In this document: positions 31,208 to 44,091 of the stretch, in pieces
Position numbering within the stretch: position 1 is the first letter of the stretch
How the letters are laid out: every line of letters starts with the position of its first letter
Assembly (NCBI RefSeq): GCF_009800965.1
Contig: NZ_WUAF01000004.1
Span: 186,001 to 250,000 of the forward strand
Direction of reading: 5' to 3'
From: Cognatazoarcus halotolerans
GTDB taxonomy: Bacteria > Pseudomonadota > Gammaproteobacteria > Burkholderiales > Rhodocyclaceae
DNA: 64,000 bases
Position numbers and translations under genes: made by a program
Notes under the pieces: model-generated
Seen by the model: only the letters and a program-made list of their open reading frames with translations
Told to the model about the DNA's origin: nothing
Database searches by the model: none

Positions 31208-32347
31208 ATGGCATCGGGGAGTGCAGCGACAGCGGCCGGGACACGATCCTGCCCCGGATGCGGAAACGTTTCACTGGCGGGCAGGGCGAACTGCCAATGG
31301 TGCGGCCTCGTTTTCGGAGACCGCATCGCCGCGGAGGACTGGCGCCTGACCACCCGCGTGCCGCGACGAGCCCGCGTCGCGGTCATCTGTGCCTATCTGA
31401 TCGTGGCCGCAGCGCTCCTGGGCGCCCATCCCGTGGCCAAGGCGTCGACCGCGTCGCTGATCGGCGCAGCGGCAGGCATCGCACTGGCGATGCTGCTGGT
31501 CCATATCGCAGCCACGATATCCGGGAGAGCGGCCCGGGAAGCAATGGCCCGCAGGCAGCAGTTCGCCGACCGTCACCACGCCGGAGAACTCGACTGCCCG
31601 GACGGTTTCGCCCTCTATCTCAGGCCTTTCAGCCTCGACGGCCGGGCGGTACAAGCGCGTTGGCAGGGCCCCCTGGCGATGGTCGTTTACGTCGGCTTCA
31701 TCGGCATGGTGCTGACCCACCCCCTCGTCGGGATCGTGCTGTATCTCATGTCGGCCCTCGGTAGCGGGGCTCGCCGTGAACTCGAGGAAGATCTTGCCAA
31801 CGCGCTGGCAACCCACGTGCCACTTTTCGCGTTGGGCAATGAGCCGTCGGTCGGGGCGATGAAGCTCGGCACACCGGATTCGGAATGGCTGGCGCGCTTC
31901 AGGGAGCTTGCAGGCAGGGCGCGCGCGATCATCATGGTCCCCGGTGCATCGGAAGGGTCGCTGCTGGAGATCGGCGAGATGCAGCGCTTCGGCTGGCTGA
32001 ACAAGACGCTCGTGATCTGTCCGGCAGCCCTCATCGCCCCCGACGATCCGGCCTCGAAGAGCGGCAACCCGTTCCCCTCGCCCGCTACCCGCGCCAACGC
32101 GAAGGCCCATTGGGAAAAAACGTCGGCCGCGATCTCGGCGCGCTACTCGCTCAACCTGCCCGACTATTCGCCCGGCTGCGTCTTCGCGATCGACTCGACG
32201 GGCGGATTCGAACGGATCGCCCGCGTCCGGGGCCTGAGCACACATGACGGCGCGGCCGCCGCCCTGGCAGCACTGACGGCCCGCCGGCAAAGAGAAGTGC
32301 GCCACGGCACCAACGCGCCACGGGATAGCGACGAGGACATCGGTTGA
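31208..32347 (+). CDS. Membrane protein with N-terminal zinc ribbon and a putative TIR-like domain
   Basis: A 379-residue protein not assigned to a named family. Residues 15-32 are a zinc ribbon (CPGC then CQWC). Two hydrophobic segments follow (about 57-73 and 81-104) and another pair near 155-187. Between them lies FALYLRPFSLDGR. The C-terminal part has ELEEDLANALATHVPLFALG, then RARAIIMVPGASEGSLLEIGEMQ and LNKTLVICPAAL. This alternation of strands, with an acidic residue after the RPFS segment and a glutamate in the E-I-x-x-M helix, resembles TIR-like or related nucleotide-hydrolase domains, but I cannot confirm the fold. The start at 31208 has AGGTGG upstream; an in-frame ATG at 31103 would add 35 residues. 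It lies alone between pyk and a convergent transporter. Confidence 0.6.
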   Translation: MASGSAATAAGTRSCPGCGNVSLAGRANCQWCGLVFGDRIAAEDWRLTTRVPRRARVAVICAYLIVAAALLGAHPVAKASTASLIGAAAGIALAMLLVHIAATISGRAAREAMARRQQFADRHHAGELDCPDGFALYLRPFSLDGRAVQARWQGPLAMVVYVGFIGMVLTHPLVGIVLYLMSALGSGARRELEEDLANALATHVPLFALGNEPSVGAMKLGTPDSEWLARFRELAGRARAIIMVPGASEGSLLEIGEMQRFGWLNKTLVICPAALIAPDDPASKSGNPFPSPATRANAKAHWEKTSAAISARYSLNLPDYSPGCVFAIDSTGGFERIARVRGLSTHDGAAAALAALTARRQREVRHGTNAPRDSDEDIG

Positions 32348-32453
32348 GCGTGATCGAGGGTCGGGCTCCAGCGGGAAATCGATCCCCGACCCGCGTGCCT
32401 TCGAACGACCATCTCGACAACGCACCGTGTCGGCGTCATCCGGGCATCTCGTG

Positions 32454-32486
32454 AAAAAGGGCGCCGACCCTTGTGGATCGGCGCCC
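32454..32486 (-). terminator. Rho-independent terminator of the NSS transporter gene
   Basis: GGGCGCCGA (32459-32467) pairs with TCGGCGCCC (32478-32486). On the minus strand the stem is followed by TTTTTCAC. It lies 25 bases beyond the transporter stop codon. Confidence 0.75.
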
Positions 32487-32511
32487 GGTCACAGTACCTG
32501 CTAAAACACGC

Positions 32512-33891
32512 TCAGAGGCTGCTGATGAAAACGATCAGCACGCCGATCGGGGCAACGAAGCGCGAGACGAGGTTCCAGATCATCGTCCCGGTTTCGCCGA
32601 GACCGAGCTCCTTGCGCACGCTCTCGCGGTCGAGACACCAGGCAACGAAGACGATCGCGCCGAGGCCGGTGAGCGGCAGCAGGAACTTGCTGGTGAGCTT
32701 GTCGAGCAGGTCGAAGATGTTGTTGCCGAGGATGCTCACATCGCTCCACACGTTGAAGGACAGCAGCGCAGCGATGCCGAGCGCCCAGATGGCGATGCCG
32801 GCGACGACGGTGGACGCGACACGGCTCAACGGAGTGCGTTCTTCCACAAACTCCACCACCGGAGCGAGCAGCGAGATCGACGAGGTCAGCGCGGCGAAGA
32901 TCAGCAGCGCAAAGAACATCACACCGAGGATCATCCCGCCCGAGATGCTGCCGAAGGCCAGCGGCAGGGTGACGAACACCAGGCCCGGACCCGCGGCCGG
33001 ATCGAGGCCGTTGGCAAACACGATCGGGAAGATCGCGAGGCCGGCGCCCAGCGCGATCACGGTGTCGGCGATCGCCACGGTACGGGCGGCCTGCAGCAGG
33101 TTCACGTCCTGACCGAGGTAGGAGCCGTAGGCCATCATCACGCCCATGCCCAGCGAGAGGGTGAAGAAGGCGTGGCCGAGTGCGGCCAGCACCACGGTGC
33201 TGTTGAGCTTGCTCCAGTCAGGCTTGAAGAGGTACTCGGCGGCGGCGCCGAAACCACCGGTGGTCACGCCGTAGCCGACCATGATCACCAGCAGCACGCC
33301 GAGCGCCGGCATGAGCAGCTTGGATGCGCGCTCGATCCCGCTCGAGACGCCCATCGCCACCACGCCGACGGTCAGGACCATGAACACCGTGTGCCAAGCC
33401 ACCAGCGTCGCGGGGCTGGCGAGCATGCCGTTGAACAGCGCGCCTGCGGCATCCTTGTCCATGCCGTTGAAGGTGCCACCGGCCGCGTCGGCCAGATAGG
33501 ACAGCGCCCAGCCGCCGATCACGCTATAGAAGGAAAGGATCAGGAAGGCCGCGAGCGTGCCGCTGATGCCGATCGTGACCCAGGCCTTGCTGCGATTGTT
33601 CTTGCGGGCGAGATCCGCCATCGTGTTGATCGGGTTCTTCTGGCCGCGACGCCCGAGCAGCCACTCGGCGACGATGATCGGCAAACCGATCAGCGCGATG
33701 CACACCAGGTAGACGGCAACGAAGGCGGCGCCGCCGCTCTGCCCCACCATGTACGGAAACTTCCAGATGTTGCCGAGACCGACCGCCGAGCCGACTGCAG
33801 CGATGAGAAAGCCCATCCGCGACGACCAGGCGCCGTGGATCTTGCCTGCAATGCCCGGCGAGCCGCTGGCCGCAAGGGTGGAACCTTTCAT
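32512..33891 (-). CDS. Neurotransmitter:sodium-symporter family transporter
   Basis: A 459-residue inner-membrane sodium-dependent transporter of the NSS (LeuT-like) family. The first membrane segment has the sodium and substrate site pattern RMGFLIAAVGSAVGLGNIWKFPYMVGQSGG, given here in part as GSAVGLGNIWKFPY. About 12 segments follow. AGGAGGATA precedes the ATG, chosen over an earlier codon that would add a tail of 35 residues. It lies downstream of leucine dehydrogenase on the same strand. Leucine or another branched-chain amino acid is therefore the likely substrate, as for LeuT itself. Confidence 0.85.
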   Translation of the reverse strand: MKGSTLAASGSPGIAGKIHGAWSSRMGFLIAAVGSAVGLGNIWKFPYMVGQSGGAAFVAVYLVCIALIGLPIIVAEWLLGRRGQKNPINTMADLARKNNRSKAWVTIGISGTLAAFLILSFYSVIGGWALSYLADAAGGTFNGMDKDAAGALFNGMLASPATLVAWHTVFMVLTVGVVAMGVSSGIERASKLLMPALGVLLVIMVGYGVTTGGFGAAAEYLFKPDWSKLNSTVVLAALGHAFFTLSLGMGVMMAYGSYLGQDVNLLQAARTVAIADTVIALGAGLAIFPIVFANGLDPAAGPGLVFVTLPLAFGSISGGMILGVMFFALLIFAALTSSISLLAPVVEFVEERTPLSRVASTVVAGIAIWALGIAALLSFNVWSDVSILGNNIFDLLDKLTSKFLLPLTGLGAIVFVAWCLDRESVRKELGLGETGTMIWNLVSRFVAPIGVLIVFISSL

Positions 33892-34017
33892 GTGTCTATC
33901 CTCCTGATGTGGCGGTTCTCGGCCTGTCGCGATCTTGCGGGCAGCACCGGCGCCGATTTGTAATGGGTGATGCAGGCGCACGGAGGCTTGTCGCAACCGT
34001 GCGCCACCTGCTCGGAA

Positions 34018-35067
34018 TCAGCGCTTGAAGCGCTCCTCGGCGATCACGTCGGCCACTTCTCCGGTGGGACGGCCTTCGACACGGGCACGCTCGAAGATCT
34101 CCATGAGGTTGTCGTAGATCTGCTCCACGTGGCGGGTGACTTCCTCATGCTTGAAGCCGGTACGTTCATGATAGACGTCGATGATGCCACCGGCGTTGAT
34201 CACATAGTCGGGTGCATAGAGGATGCCGCGATCCATCAGCGCGGTGCCGTGACGCGGCTCGGCGAGCTGGTTGTTGGCGGCACCGGCGATGACCTGCGCC
34301 TTGATCTGCGGAATGGTCTTGTCGTTGAGGATGGCACCCATCGCGCACGGTGCGAAAACGTCCACGTCGAGCCCGAAGATCGCCTCGGAGCCGACCACGG
34401 TGGCGCCCAGTTCCTGCTGCGCGCGGTCGAGCTGTTCCTGGTGGATGTCGCTCACCCACAGGCTGGCGCCGGCGGCCTTGAGCTGGCGCGCAAGATCGAA
34501 ACCGACATTGCCGATACCCTGCACCGCTACCCGCAGGCCGTCCAGCGAATCACGGCCGAGCTTCTCCTTCACCGCGGCACGGATGCCGACGAAGGTGCCG
34601 TAGGCGGTGGCCGGCGAGGGATCACCGCTGCGCTTGCCGTCCTTGGTGGCCTTGTCCTTCACGCCCGACACGTACGGGGTGAACTCGGCCATGTACTTCA
34701 TGTCGGCCACGCTGGTGCCGGAATCCTCTGCCGCGATGTAGCGGCCCTTGAGGTTGTCCACCGCCCGCGCCAGTGCCTCGAGCAGTTGCGGCGTCTTCTG
34801 GGTGCGCGGGTTGCCGATCACCACCGACTTGCCACCGCCGAGCTTGAGGTTGGCCATCGCCGACTTGTAGGTCATGCCGCGCGACAGGCGCAGCACGTCG
34901 CGGATCGCCTCTTCCTCGCTGGCGTAGGGCCACATGCGGCAGCCGCCGAGGGCCGGGCCGAGGTTGGAGTTATGAACCGCGATGATGGCCTTGAGGCCGC
35001 TCTTGTCGTCGCTGCAGAACACGACCTGTTCGTGGTCGGCGAAATCGCTCAGTGAAAAAACGCTCAT
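34018..35067 (-). CDS. Leucine (branched-chain amino acid) dehydrogenase
   Basis: A 349-residue Glu/Leu/Phe/Val dehydrogenase of leucine-dehydrogenase length, which deaminates L-leucine to 4-methyl-2-oxopentanoate with NAD. The substrate site holds [12 protein letters not shown] and [16 protein letters not shown] with the catalytic lysines, and the coenzyme domain has [22 protein letters not shown] precedes the ATG. The next upstream gene is a 2-oxoacid:ferredoxin oxidoreductase and further upstream are the leucine-degradation genes. Valine and isoleucine are possible further substrates; phenylalanine dehydrogenase is the nearest alternative. Confidence 0.85.
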   Translation of the reverse strand: MSVFSLSDFADHEQVVFCSDDKSGLKAIIAVHNSNLGPALGGCRMWPYASEEEAIRDVLRLSRGMTYKSAMANLKLGGGKSVVIGNPRTQKTPQLLEALARAVDNLKGRYIAAEDSGTSVADMKYMAEFTPYVSGVKDKATKDGKRSGDPSPATAYGTFVGIRAAVKEKLGRDSLDGLRVAVQGIGNVGFDLARQLKAAGASLWVSDIHQEQLDRAQQELGATVVGSEAIFGLDVDVFAPCAMGAILNDKTIPQIKAQVIAGAANNQLAEPRHGTALMDRGILYAPDYVINAGGIIDVYHERTGFKHEEVTRHVEQIYDNLMEIFERARVEGRPTGEVADVIAEERFKR

Positions 35068-35162
35068 GCTGCTGTCTCCTTCATGGGTCTTGGAAGATGC
35101 CGCGGCCCGCCGCGCGCCGCTTGTGGCGGCGCCGGAAGGTCGCGGCAATTTGGTATTCCGGC

Positions 35163-38100
35163 TCAGCCGGGGATTACGGCAATTGTCTTGCGCGGCGTGC
35201 TGCGCGCCGGGTCGGCGGCCGCATGCTTGTTGCGGAAGGCCTCGAGCAGCACCGCCTCGCGCTTCTTCGCCTGGGCGTGATAACGCTCGCGCACATGGCC
35301 GAAGCCACGCACCTGCTCGGGCAGCGAGGCCAGTTCCACCGCGGTTTCGTGGTTGGACAGCTCCAGCGCTCCGAGAATTTCATCGATGTTGCGCTCGTAG
35401 TCGGCGATCAACGCACGGTCGAGCTTGCGATCGGCACTGCGCGCAAAGGGATCGAGCGCACCGCCACGCAGCCCCTTGAAGCGGGTCAGCAGGCGCATTG
35501 CCTTGAGCATCCACGGGCCGTACTTCTTCTTCTGCAGTTCGCCGGTGGCCGGATCGCGATCGGCGAGGCTCGGCGGCGCAAGATGGAAGACCAGCTTGTA
35601 GTCACCCTCGAACTGCTCGTCGACTCGCTTGAGGAAGTCGCTGTCGGTGTACAGCCGCGCCACCTCGTATTCGTCCTTGTAGGCCAGCAGCTTGTGATAG
35701 CCGCGCGCCACCGCCTCGGTCAGCAGGGTGATGCCCGGCGCCACGCGCGCCTCGGCGGCCCGCACCCTTGCGACCAGCGTCGTGTAGCGCTTCGCGTAGG
35801 CAGCGTCCTGGTAGTCGGTGAGCTGCGCTTCGCGCCGCGCGATCACCTCGTCCAGGCTTACCGACAGGCGATGATGCTCGGGCTCGGCGCGCTTGGGCGT
35901 CGCCGCCTCGGCAACCGCAACCGGATTGACCGCCGCACGCCGGCCCCACAGGAAGGCCGCCTTGTTGGCTTCGATCGCGGTGCCGTTGATCTCGATCGCC
36001 TTGATCAGGGCTTCGCGGGACAGCGGCACCAGGCCTTTCTGCCAGGCGTAGCCGAGCATGAACAGGTTGGTGGCGATGGCATCGCCGAGCAGCGCGGTGG
36101 CAACCCGCGTGGCGTCGAGGAACTCGGCATTCTGGCTGCCCACCGCGTCGATGATCTGCTGCTCCATCGGGCTGGCCGGGAACTGCGGATCCGGGTTGGC
36201 GCCGACGTTGCCGCTGCGTGCCTGGGCGGCAAAGCCGCGCACGAACTCGCTGGTCATGGTCTCTGCGCTGTTGACCACCACCTGGGTGTGGTCGTGGCGC
36301 ATCTTGGCAAGCGATTCGTCGCCGGCCGCGACCACCAGGTCGCAACCGATCACCGCGTTGGCTTCACCGGCGGCGACCCGCGCCGCATGGATCTGCTCGG
36401 GACGGTCGGCGATGCGCACATGCGACCACACCGCGCCACCCTTCTGCGCCAGGCCGGCCATGTCGAGGATCGACACGCCCTTGCCCTCGAGGTGGGCCGC
36501 CATGCCGAGCAAGGCACCGATGGTGACCACGCCGGTACCGCCGACACCGGTGATGAGGATGCCCCACGGCGCAGCCGTGCCCGGCAACTTCGGTTCGGGC
36601 AGCTCGCCAAAGGCATCGGCCGGCGCACCGGCGGCCTTGCCCTTGCGCAGCTTGCCACCTTCGATGGTGACGAAGCTCGGGCAGAAGCCCTTCACGCAGG
36701 AGTAGTCCTTGTTGCACGAGCTCTGGTCGATGGTGCGCTTGCGGCCGAATTCGGTCTCCACCGAGGCCACCGACATGCAGTTGGACTTGTTGCTGCAATC
36801 GCCGCAACCCTCGCACACCAGGTCGTTGATGACCACGCGGGTGGCGGGATCGGGGAACTTGCCGCGCTTGCGCCGGCGGCGCTTCTCGGCGGCGCAGGTC
36901 TGGTCGTAGATCAGCGCGGTCACGCCCGGCACTTCGCGCAGCTCGCGCTGCACCGCGTCGAGCTCGTCGCGGTGGCGGATCGGCACGCCGTGCGGCAGGT
37001 CGGACGGGCCGTAGGCGCGCGGGGTGCCGTCGTTCACCACGACGATGTTGTGGATGCCCTCGGCCGCCAGCTGCGCGGCGATGATCGGTACCGACAGGGT
37101 GCCGTCGTGGGGCTGGCCACCGGTCATCGCGACCGCGTCGTTGTAGAGGATCTTGTAGGTGATGTTTACCTTCGCCGCCACCGCTGCACGGATGGCGAGA
37201 ATGCCGGAGTGCATGTAGGTGCCGTCGCCGAGGTTGGCGAAGACATGCTTGGTCGCGGTGAACGGTGCCTGACCGACCCAGGGCACGCCTTCGCCGCCCA
37301 TCTGGCAGAAGGTCTGGGTGGACTCGGGCGACAGCCAGGTGGCCATGTAATGGCAGCCGATGCCGGCGATCGCGCGGGAGCCTTCCGGCACCTTGGTCGA
37401 GGTGTTGTGCGGGCAGCCCGAGCAGTAGTGCGGCACGCGGGCGATCGACAGGCGCGGCTTGGCCAGCGCGGCTTCCTTGCTCTCGAGGAAGGCCATGCGG
37501 GCCTTGATGCGGTCCGAGGTGTGGAAGCGGGCGATGCGCGCGGCGATCACCCGGGCGATCATCGCCGGGGTAAGCTCGCCCGCAGCGGGCAGCAGCCAGT
37601 CGCTGTGCGGCAGCGACCATTCGCCGGTCTCGTCGAACTTGCCGATGACGCGCGGACGCACGTTCTCGTTCCAGTTGTAGAGCTCTTCCTTGAGCTGGTA
37701 TTCGAGGAACTGGCGCTTCTCCTCGATCACCAGGATCTCCTCGAGGCCATCGGCGAACTCGCGCACGCCCTCGGCTTCGAGCGGCCACACCATGCCGACC
37801 TTGTAGAGACGGATGCCGATCGAGGCGGCCAGTGCGTCATCGATGCCAAGGTCTTCGAGCGCCTGACGCACGTCGAGATAGCTCTTGCCGCTGGTGATGA
37901 TGCCGAGCTTGGCATTGGGGCTGTCGATGACCGTCTTGTTCAGCTTGTTGGCACGGCAATAGGCCAGCGCGGCGTAGAGCTTGTGGTGCAGCAGGCGCTT
38001 TTCCTGCACCAGCGGAGGATCCGGCCAGCGCAGGTTGAGGCCATCGGCCGGCAGCGGGAAATCGGTCGGGATGACGGTCTTGACTGCGAACGGGTCGACG

Positions 38101-38744
38101 TCCACCGAGGCGGAGGTCTCGACCGTGTCGGTGAGCGCCTTGAAGGCCACCCAGCAACCCGAGTAGCGCGACATCGCGAAGCCGTGCAGGCCGTATTCGA
38201 GGTAGTCCTGGATGCCCGCCGGCGAGAGCACCGGCATCATCAGCGACTTGAAGACATGCTCGGTCTGGTGCGGCAGCGTGGACGACTTGGCGGCATGGTC
38301 GTCGCCCGCGATCACCAGCACGCCACCATGCTTCGAGGTGCCCGCGGCGTTGGCATGGCGGAACACGTCGCCGGTGCGGTCGACGCCCGGACCCTTGCCG
38401 TACCAGATCGAGAACACGCCGTCGTAGAGTGCGTTGGGATCGAGATTGACCTGCTGGGTGCCCCACACCGAGGTGGCGGCGAGGTCTTCGTTGAGACCCG
38501 GCTGGAAGCGGATCTGGTGCGGCTCGAGGAATTTCTTTGCCTTCCAGAATTCCTGGTCGACGTTGCCGAGCGGCGAACCGCGGTAGCCGGTGACGAAGCC
38601 GGCGGTGTTGAGACCGGCGGCCGCATCGCGCATGCGCTGCATGATCGGCAGGCGAACCAGCGCCTGGATGCCGGTCATGTAGGCCCGGCCGGTTTCAAGG
38701 GTGTACTTGTCTGCGAGGCTGACTGCGAGAAGGGACTTTGCCAT
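35163..38744 (-). CDS. Fused indolepyruvate-type 2-oxoacid:ferredoxin oxidoreductase
   Basis: A 1193-residue single-chain enzyme joining alpha and gamma parts of the indolepyruvate ferredoxin oxidoreductase family. It decarboxylates a 2-oxoacid to its acyl-CoA and reduces ferredoxin. It begins with a pyrimidine-binding domain ([15 protein letters not shown]). The ThDP region has CSGCPHNTS and [14 protein letters not shown] cysteine cluster, [13 protein letters not shown] then [12 protein letters not shown], fits iron-sulphur binding. The gamma domain starts near [14 protein letters not shown]. The start is uncertain; 38744 gives the usual [15 protein letters not shown]-like opening. Its place beside leucine dehydrogenase and the liu genes suggests branched-chain 2-oxoacids, though aryl pyruvates are the known substrates of many homologues. 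Confidence 0.88.
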   Translation of the reverse strand: MAKSLLAVSLADKYTLETGRAYMTGIQALVRLPIMQRMRDAAAGLNTAGFVTGYRGSPLGNVDQEFWKAKKFLEPHQIRFQPGLNEDLAATSVWGTQQVNLDPNALYDGVFSIWYGKGPGVDRTGDVFRHANAAGTSKHGGVLVIAGDDHAAKSSTLPHQTEHVFKSLMMPVLSPAGIQDYLEYGLHGFAMSRYSGCWVAFKALTDTVETSASVDVDPFAVKTVIPTDFPLPADGLNLRWPDPPLVQEKRLLHHKLYAALAYCRANKLNKTVIDSPNAKLGIITSGKSYLDVRQALEDLGIDDALAASIGIRLYKVGMVWPLEAEGVREFADGLEEILVIEEKRQFLEYQLKEELYNWNENVRPRVIGKFDETGEWSLPHSDWLLPAAGELTPAMIARVIAARIARFHTSDRIKARMAFLESKEAALAKPRLSIARVPHYCSGCPHNTSTKVPEGSRAIAGIGCHYMATWLSPESTQTFCQMGGEGVPWVGQAPFTATKHVFANLGDGTYMHSGILAIRAAVAAKVNITYKILYNDAVAMTGGQPHDGTLSVPIIAAQLAAEGIHNIVVVNDGTPRAYGPSDLPHGVPIRHRDELDAVQRELREVPGVTALIYDQTCAAEKRRRRKRGKFPDPATRVVINDLVCEGCGDCSNKSNCMSVASVETEFGRKRTIDQSSCNKDYSCVKGFCPSFVTIEGGKLRKGKAAGAPADAFGELPEPKLPGTAAPWGILITGVGGTGVVTIGALLGMAAHLEGKGVSILDMAGLAQKGGAVWSHVRIADRPEQIHAARVAAGEANAVIGCDLVVAAGDESLAKMRHDHTQVVVNSAETMTSEFVRGFAAQARSGNVGANPDPQFPASPMEQQIIDAVGSQNAEFLDATRVATALLGDAIATNLFMLGYAWQKGLVPLSREALIKAIEINGTAIEANKAAFLWGRRAAVNPVAVAEAATPKRAEPEHHRLSVSLDEVIARREAQLTDYQDAAYAKRYTTLVARVRAAEARVAPGITLLTEAVARGYHKLLAYKDEYEVARLYTDSDFLKRVDEQFEGDYKLVFHLAPPSLADRDPATGELQKKKYGPWMLKAMRLLTRFKGLRGGALDPFARSADRKLDRALIADYERNIDEILGALELSNHETAVELASLPEQVRGFGHVRERYHAQAKKREAVLLEAFRNKHAAADPARSTPRKTIAVIPG

Positions 38745-38934
38745 GGGTCTGGTAAAGCGCCGCAAGCCCTCCGGAATCACGCTTTTGGCGCTGCCGGCTG
38801 GACCCTGCGACCTTGTCTCCTGTGAGTTGTAGGTTTTTGCGCTCCGGGTTACGGAACGACGAGGTGAATGCTATCTGCTCTCCGTGGAATATATTTTTCT
38901 AATGCATGGATAAAATCGACGATTAAGAAAAAAT

Positions 38935-39834
38935 CTACCGCGCGGAACGTGCCCGGGTCACCCGCGAGCCCGGCGCACGGCCCAGCCGCTCGCTGATCCA
39001 CAGGCTGCAGGCCACCAGCGCATCGAGATCGATGCCGGTCTCGATGCCCATGCCGTGCATCAGGTACACCACTTCCTCGGTGGCAACGTTGCCGGACGCG
39101 CCCTTGGCGTAGGGACAGCCGCCGAGCCCCGACACCGAGGCATCGAACACCGCCACGCCCGCCTCCAGCGAGGCAGCGATGTTGGCGATTGCCATGCCGT
39201 AGGTATCGTGATAGTGCCCGGCCAGGCGCTCGACCGGCACCTGCGCGGCCACCGCCTCGAGCATCCTGCGGGTCTTGCCCGGCGTACCGGTGCCGATGGT
39301 GTCGCCCAGGCTGATCTCGTAGCAGCCCATGCGGGCGAGCGTGGCCGCCACGTCGGCCACCGCCTGCGGCGCGATCTCCCCCTCGTAGGGGCAGCCGAGC
39401 ACGCACGACACGTAACCGCGGACCCGGACGCCGGCCGCACGCGCCGCCGCCATCACCGGCTCGAAGCGCAACAGGGATTCGGCGATCGAGCAGTTGATGT
39501 TCTTGCGGCTGAACGATTCCGAGGCGGCGGCAAACACCGCCACCTCCTGCGCGCCGGCCGCCAGCGCCGCCTCGAAGCCCTTGAGGTTGGGCGTCAGCAC
39601 CGGGTAGGCGACACCGGGCAGGCGCTCGATGCGCGCCATGACCTCGGCCGCGTCGCCCATCTGCGGCACCCACTTGGGCGAGACGAAGGAGGTCGCCTCG
39701 ATCGCCTTCAGCCCGGCCTTGCCGAGCCGTGCGATGAGCTCGACCTTGGTATCGGTGTCGACCAGCTGCTTCTCGTTCTGTAGCCCGTCGCGCGGGCCGA
39801 CCTCGACGATCCGCACCTTTGCGGGCAGGCTCAT
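38935..39834 (-). CDS. liuE: Hydroxymethylglutaryl-CoA lyase
   Basis: A 299-residue HMG-CoA lyase that splits HMG-CoA into acetoacetate and acetyl-CoA, the last step of leucine breakdown. The TIM-barrel start [17 protein letters not shown] carries the metal-site Arg-Asp pair, and [21 protein letters not shown] holds the catalytic cysteine loop. HYHDTYGMA supplies the metal-binding histidine. Its ATG overlaps the stop of liuD by four bases. It ends the liuB-liuD-liuE transcript. Confidence 0.94.
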   Translation of the reverse strand: MSLPAKVRIVEVGPRDGLQNEKQLVDTDTKVELIARLGKAGLKAIEATSFVSPKWVPQMGDAAEVMARIERLPGVAYPVLTPNLKGFEAALAAGAQEVAVFAAASESFSRKNINCSIAESLLRFEPVMAAARAAGVRVRGYVSCVLGCPYEGEIAPQAVADVAATLARMGCYEISLGDTIGTGTPGKTRRMLEAVAAQVPVERLAGHYHDTYGMAIANIAASLEAGVAVFDASVSGLGGCPYAKGASGNVATEEVVYLMHGMGIETGIDLDALVACSLWISERLGRAPGSRVTRARSAR

Positions 39835-41831
39835 TTTGCGACCTCGAAATCCACCAGCTCGGCACCGTCGCCCACCTGGTCACCCACCGCGAAGCGGAAG
39901 GCCTTGACCGTGCCGGGGCCCGGCGCGGTGATGGTGTGCTCCATCTTCATCGCCTCGAGGATCAGCAGCGGCGCGCCCTTCTCCACCGTGGCGCCTTCGG
40001 CGGCGATCAGGGCGATCACCTTGCCCGGCATCGGCGCCAGCAGGCCACCCTCCGCACCGCCACCCTCGCCGGCGTGATAGAGCGGATCGACGTTGGCGAG
40101 CTGCCAGGCGCGTCCCTGTGCAAACACGTGGCGCTTCTCTGCCGCGGCAATCACCGTGGCGTCCATGCGGGTACCGTCCAGCTCGACCCGCATCAGGCCG
40201 CGCGGATTGAGCTCGCCGCGTGCCTCGACCGAGCGACCGTCGACCGTCAGCGTGTAGCCGTCGGCCCGGTAGGCCACGTTCACCGTCTTCTGCACCTCGC
40301 CGAGGCGGAAGATCAGCCCGCGGTGCGCGGTGGCATTGACCCGCCAGCCGTCGCGGGCGTGCCACGGCGACTTCGGATCGCGACCGCGCGCGGCCTTGTC
40401 CTCGGCACGGTTGGTCTCGCGCAGCAGCTCGGCCAGCGCGGCGATCAGCCAGACCTCGGCCGGCGCCTCCTTGCCCTCCGGGAAGAGGTAGGCCTTTTCG
40501 CGCTCGATCAGTCCGGTATCGAGATCCGCCGTGGCGAAGGCCGGGCAGGCGGTGAGGCGGGACAGGAACTCGATGTTGTTCGACACGCCGACCACGCGGT
40601 ACTCGGCCAGCGCCTGCAGCATGCGCGCCAGCGCGCGGTCGCGGTTCTGGTCCCAGACGATGAGCTTGGCGATCATCGGATCGTAGTGGGGGCTGATCTC
40701 GTCGCCCTCCTCCACGCCGGTATCGACACGCACATGCAGCCCTTCGCCCGGCGGCGAGAGGTGCACCAGCTTGCCGATGGAAGGCAGGAAACCCTTGTCC
40801 GGGTCTTCCGCGTAGATCCGCGCCTCCAGCGCATGGCCGCGGATCTGCAGCTGCTCCTGGGCCAGCGGCAGCGGCTCGCCCGCGGCGACGCGCAGCTGCC
40901 ATTCCACCAGGTCGAGGCCGGTGATCATCTCGGTCACCGGGTGCTCCACCTGCAGGCGGGTGTTCATCTCCATGAAGTAGAAGGAACCGTCCTGGTTGGC
41001 AATGAACTCCACCGTGCCGGCACCCACATAGCCCACCGCCTTGGCGGCATCCACCGCCGCTTTGCCCATCGCCGCACGACGCTCCAGCGTCATGCCCGGC
41101 GCGGGCGCTTCTTCGAGCACCTTCTGGTGGCGGCGCTGCACCGAGCAGTCGCGCTCGAACAGGTACACGCAGTTGCCCTGGGTGTCGCCGAACACCTGGA
41201 TCTCGATGTGGCGCGGCCGGGTGATGTACTTCTCGATCAGCACATGGTCGTCGCCGAAGCTGGAGATCGCCTCGCGCTTGCACGAAGCCAGCATCTCGAT
41301 GAAATCCGCAGATTTCTCGACCAGCCGCATGCCCTTGCCGCCACCGCCAGCCGCGGCCTTGATGAGCACCGGGTAGCCGATGCCGTCGGCCTGCTGGTGC
41401 AGGTAGGCCGGGTCCTGGTCGTCGCCATGATAGCCCGGGGTCAGCGGCACGCCGGCGGCGCCCATGATCTTCTTGGCCTCTGACTTGGAGCCCATGGCGT
41501 GGATGGCCGAGACCGGCGGGCCGATGAAGACGATGCCGGCCTCGTCACAGGCGTGGCAGAAGGCCTCGTTCTCGGACAGGAAGCCGTAGCCCGGGTGGAT
41601 GGCCTGGGCGCCGGTCTGCTTCGCCGCGGCGATGATCCGCTCGATCACCAGGTAGCTTTCCTTGACCGAAGCGGGGCCGATCAGCACCGCCTCGTCGGCC
41701 ATGCGCACATGGCGCGCGCTGGCGTCGGCCTCCGAATAGACCGCCACCGTGCGGATGCCCATGCGGCGGGCCGTCTTGATGACGCGGCAGGCGATCTCGC
41801 CCCTGTTCGCGATCAGAATTTTTTCAAACAT
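39831..41831 (-). CDS. liuD: Methylcrotonyl-CoA carboxylase, biotin-carrying alpha subunit
   Basis: A 666-residue acyl-CoA carboxylase alpha chain: biotin carboxylase domain (about 1-450, starting [18 protein letters not shown], with the ATP-grasp loop [11 protein letters not shown]), a linker domain, and a C-terminal biotinyl domain with LEAMKMEHT. It carboxylates biotin for transfer by LiuB. GGGGAG precedes the ATG, which fixes the start; upstream codons are not family-like. It lies 14 bases after liuB. The usual liuC hydratase gene, which lies between B and D in the pseudomonad operon, is absent here. Confidence 0.93.
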   Translation of the reverse strand: MFEKILIANRGEIACRVIKTARRMGIRTVAVYSEADASARHVRMADEAVLIGPASVKESYLVIERIIAAAKQTGAQAIHPGYGFLSENEAFCHACDEAGIVFIGPPVSAIHAMGSKSEAKKIMGAAGVPLTPGYHGDDQDPAYLHQQADGIGYPVLIKAAAGGGGKGMRLVEKSADFIEMLASCKREAISSFGDDHVLIEKYITRPRHIEIQVFGDTQGNCVYLFERDCSVQRRHQKVLEEAPAPGMTLERRAAMGKAAVDAAKAVGYVGAGTVEFIANQDGSFYFMEMNTRLQVEHPVTEMITGLDLVEWQLRVAAGEPLPLAQEQLQIRGHALEARIYAEDPDKGFLPSIGKLVHLSPPGEGLHVRVDTGVEEGDEISPHYDPMIAKLIVWDQNRDRALARMLQALAEYRVVGVSNNIEFLSRLTACPAFATADLDTGLIEREKAYLFPEGKEAPAEVWLIAALAELLRETNRAEDKAARGRDPKSPWHARDGWRVNATAHRGLIFRLGEVQKTVNVAYRADGYTLTVDGRSVEARGELNPRGLMRVELDGTRMDATVIAAAEKRHVFAQGRAWQLANVDPLYHAGEGGGAEGGLLAPMPGKVIALIAAEGATVEKGAPLLILEAMKMEHTITAPGPGTVKAFRFAVGDQVGDGAELVDFEVAK

Positions 41832-41845
41832 GTTCGTGACTCCCC

Positions 41846-43465
<1,620 letters not shown>

Positions 43466-43603
43466 GTCTCCCCGTCCCCTGTTTGATTGATCCGCGGTAC
43501 CCGCCACACGGGCCGGCGCCGCCACTTGCGGACCCACAGTGTGCGCGCCCGTTCAAGGATTGGGGAAGACTAGCGAAACAGTCGGGACAAGGGGTGACAG
43601 GGC

Positions 43604-43620
43604 GGTTGCAAATCGCGCCA
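43604..43620 (-). promoter_or_regulatory. 17-bp sequence shared with the isovaleryl-CoA dehydrogenase promoter
   Basis: GGTTGCAAATCGCGCCA. The same sequence with A for C at position 11 occurs at 51206-51222, in the same orientation relative to the regulated minus-strand gene. It is the likely binding site of a common regulator, for which the AraC protein at 51245 is the nearest candidate. Confidence 0.55.
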
Positions 43621-43750
43621 GCGGATGAAAGCGGATGACGCTGGGAACCGGGCCGGCTGGCAGGCCCTCGGTCCGCTCAGGCCCGGGGTCGGGAACCACC
43701 GGGCAGTGGCGGACTGGCGGCGTATCGCAGCCGCCCTCGATCCAGCGCCT

Positions 43751-44002
43751 CTAGGCCTGGCCCTGAATCCCGAGCTCGCCCTGCGGCAAAACATCGCCGT
43801 CGCGCCTGCTCGAACTCCAGAAACGCTCATGAACGAAATACACCACCGCCTGCACGCTCGGCTCGAGCAGACTCAAGGTGAGCGAGCTCGCGAAATCCCC
43901 CGTCACCGCATACGCCACCGATATTGCAACGGCGATATGGGTAAGGTAGTACGAACCCGTCTTCTTGAACGTACGCTGATTGCTTGCAATCCACTTCGCC
44001 AT
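43751..44002 (-). CDS. DUF2061 family small membrane protein
   Basis: An 83-residue protein with two membrane segments, matching DUF2061: KKTGSYYLTHIAVAISVAYAVTGD, then LTLSLLEPSVQAVVYFVHERFW, given here in pieces of the family pattern with the closing HERFW. Function is unknown in the family. It starts the accessory region upstream of liuB. A perfect palindrome at 44073-44091 lies 71 bases before the ATG and may control it. The last 15 residues are polar and outside the family domain. Confidence 0.75.
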   Translation of the reverse strand: MAKWIASNQRTFKKTGSYYLTHIAVAISVAYAVTGDFASSLTLSLLEPSVQAVVYFVHERFWSSSRRDGDVLPQGELGIQGQA

Positions 44003-44072
44003 GACAGGCCCCTTGACGATGATTTGATGGGGTCAGTGTGAACATGGTGCGACATCGAGTACAGAAGATAAT

Positions 44073-44091
44073 CGCTATCAGGGTGATAGCG
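44073..44091. promoter_or_regulatory. Perfect palindrome upstream of the DUF2061 gene
   Basis: CGCTATCA-GGG-TGATAGCG is a perfect 8+3+8 inverted repeat, 71 bases before the DUF2061 start and not followed by a T run on that strand. It has the look of a repressor operator. Confidence 0.4.

Noticed and set aside
35052-38825. A 1257-codon plus-strand open frame opposite the ferredoxin oxidoreductase gene
   Set aside because: It is the antisense of a clearly assigned gene. Long antisense frames are common in GC-rich coding DNA, and its composition is Arg/Gly/His-rich with no domains. The same applies to long frames opposite katG, the LysR genes and the liu genes.
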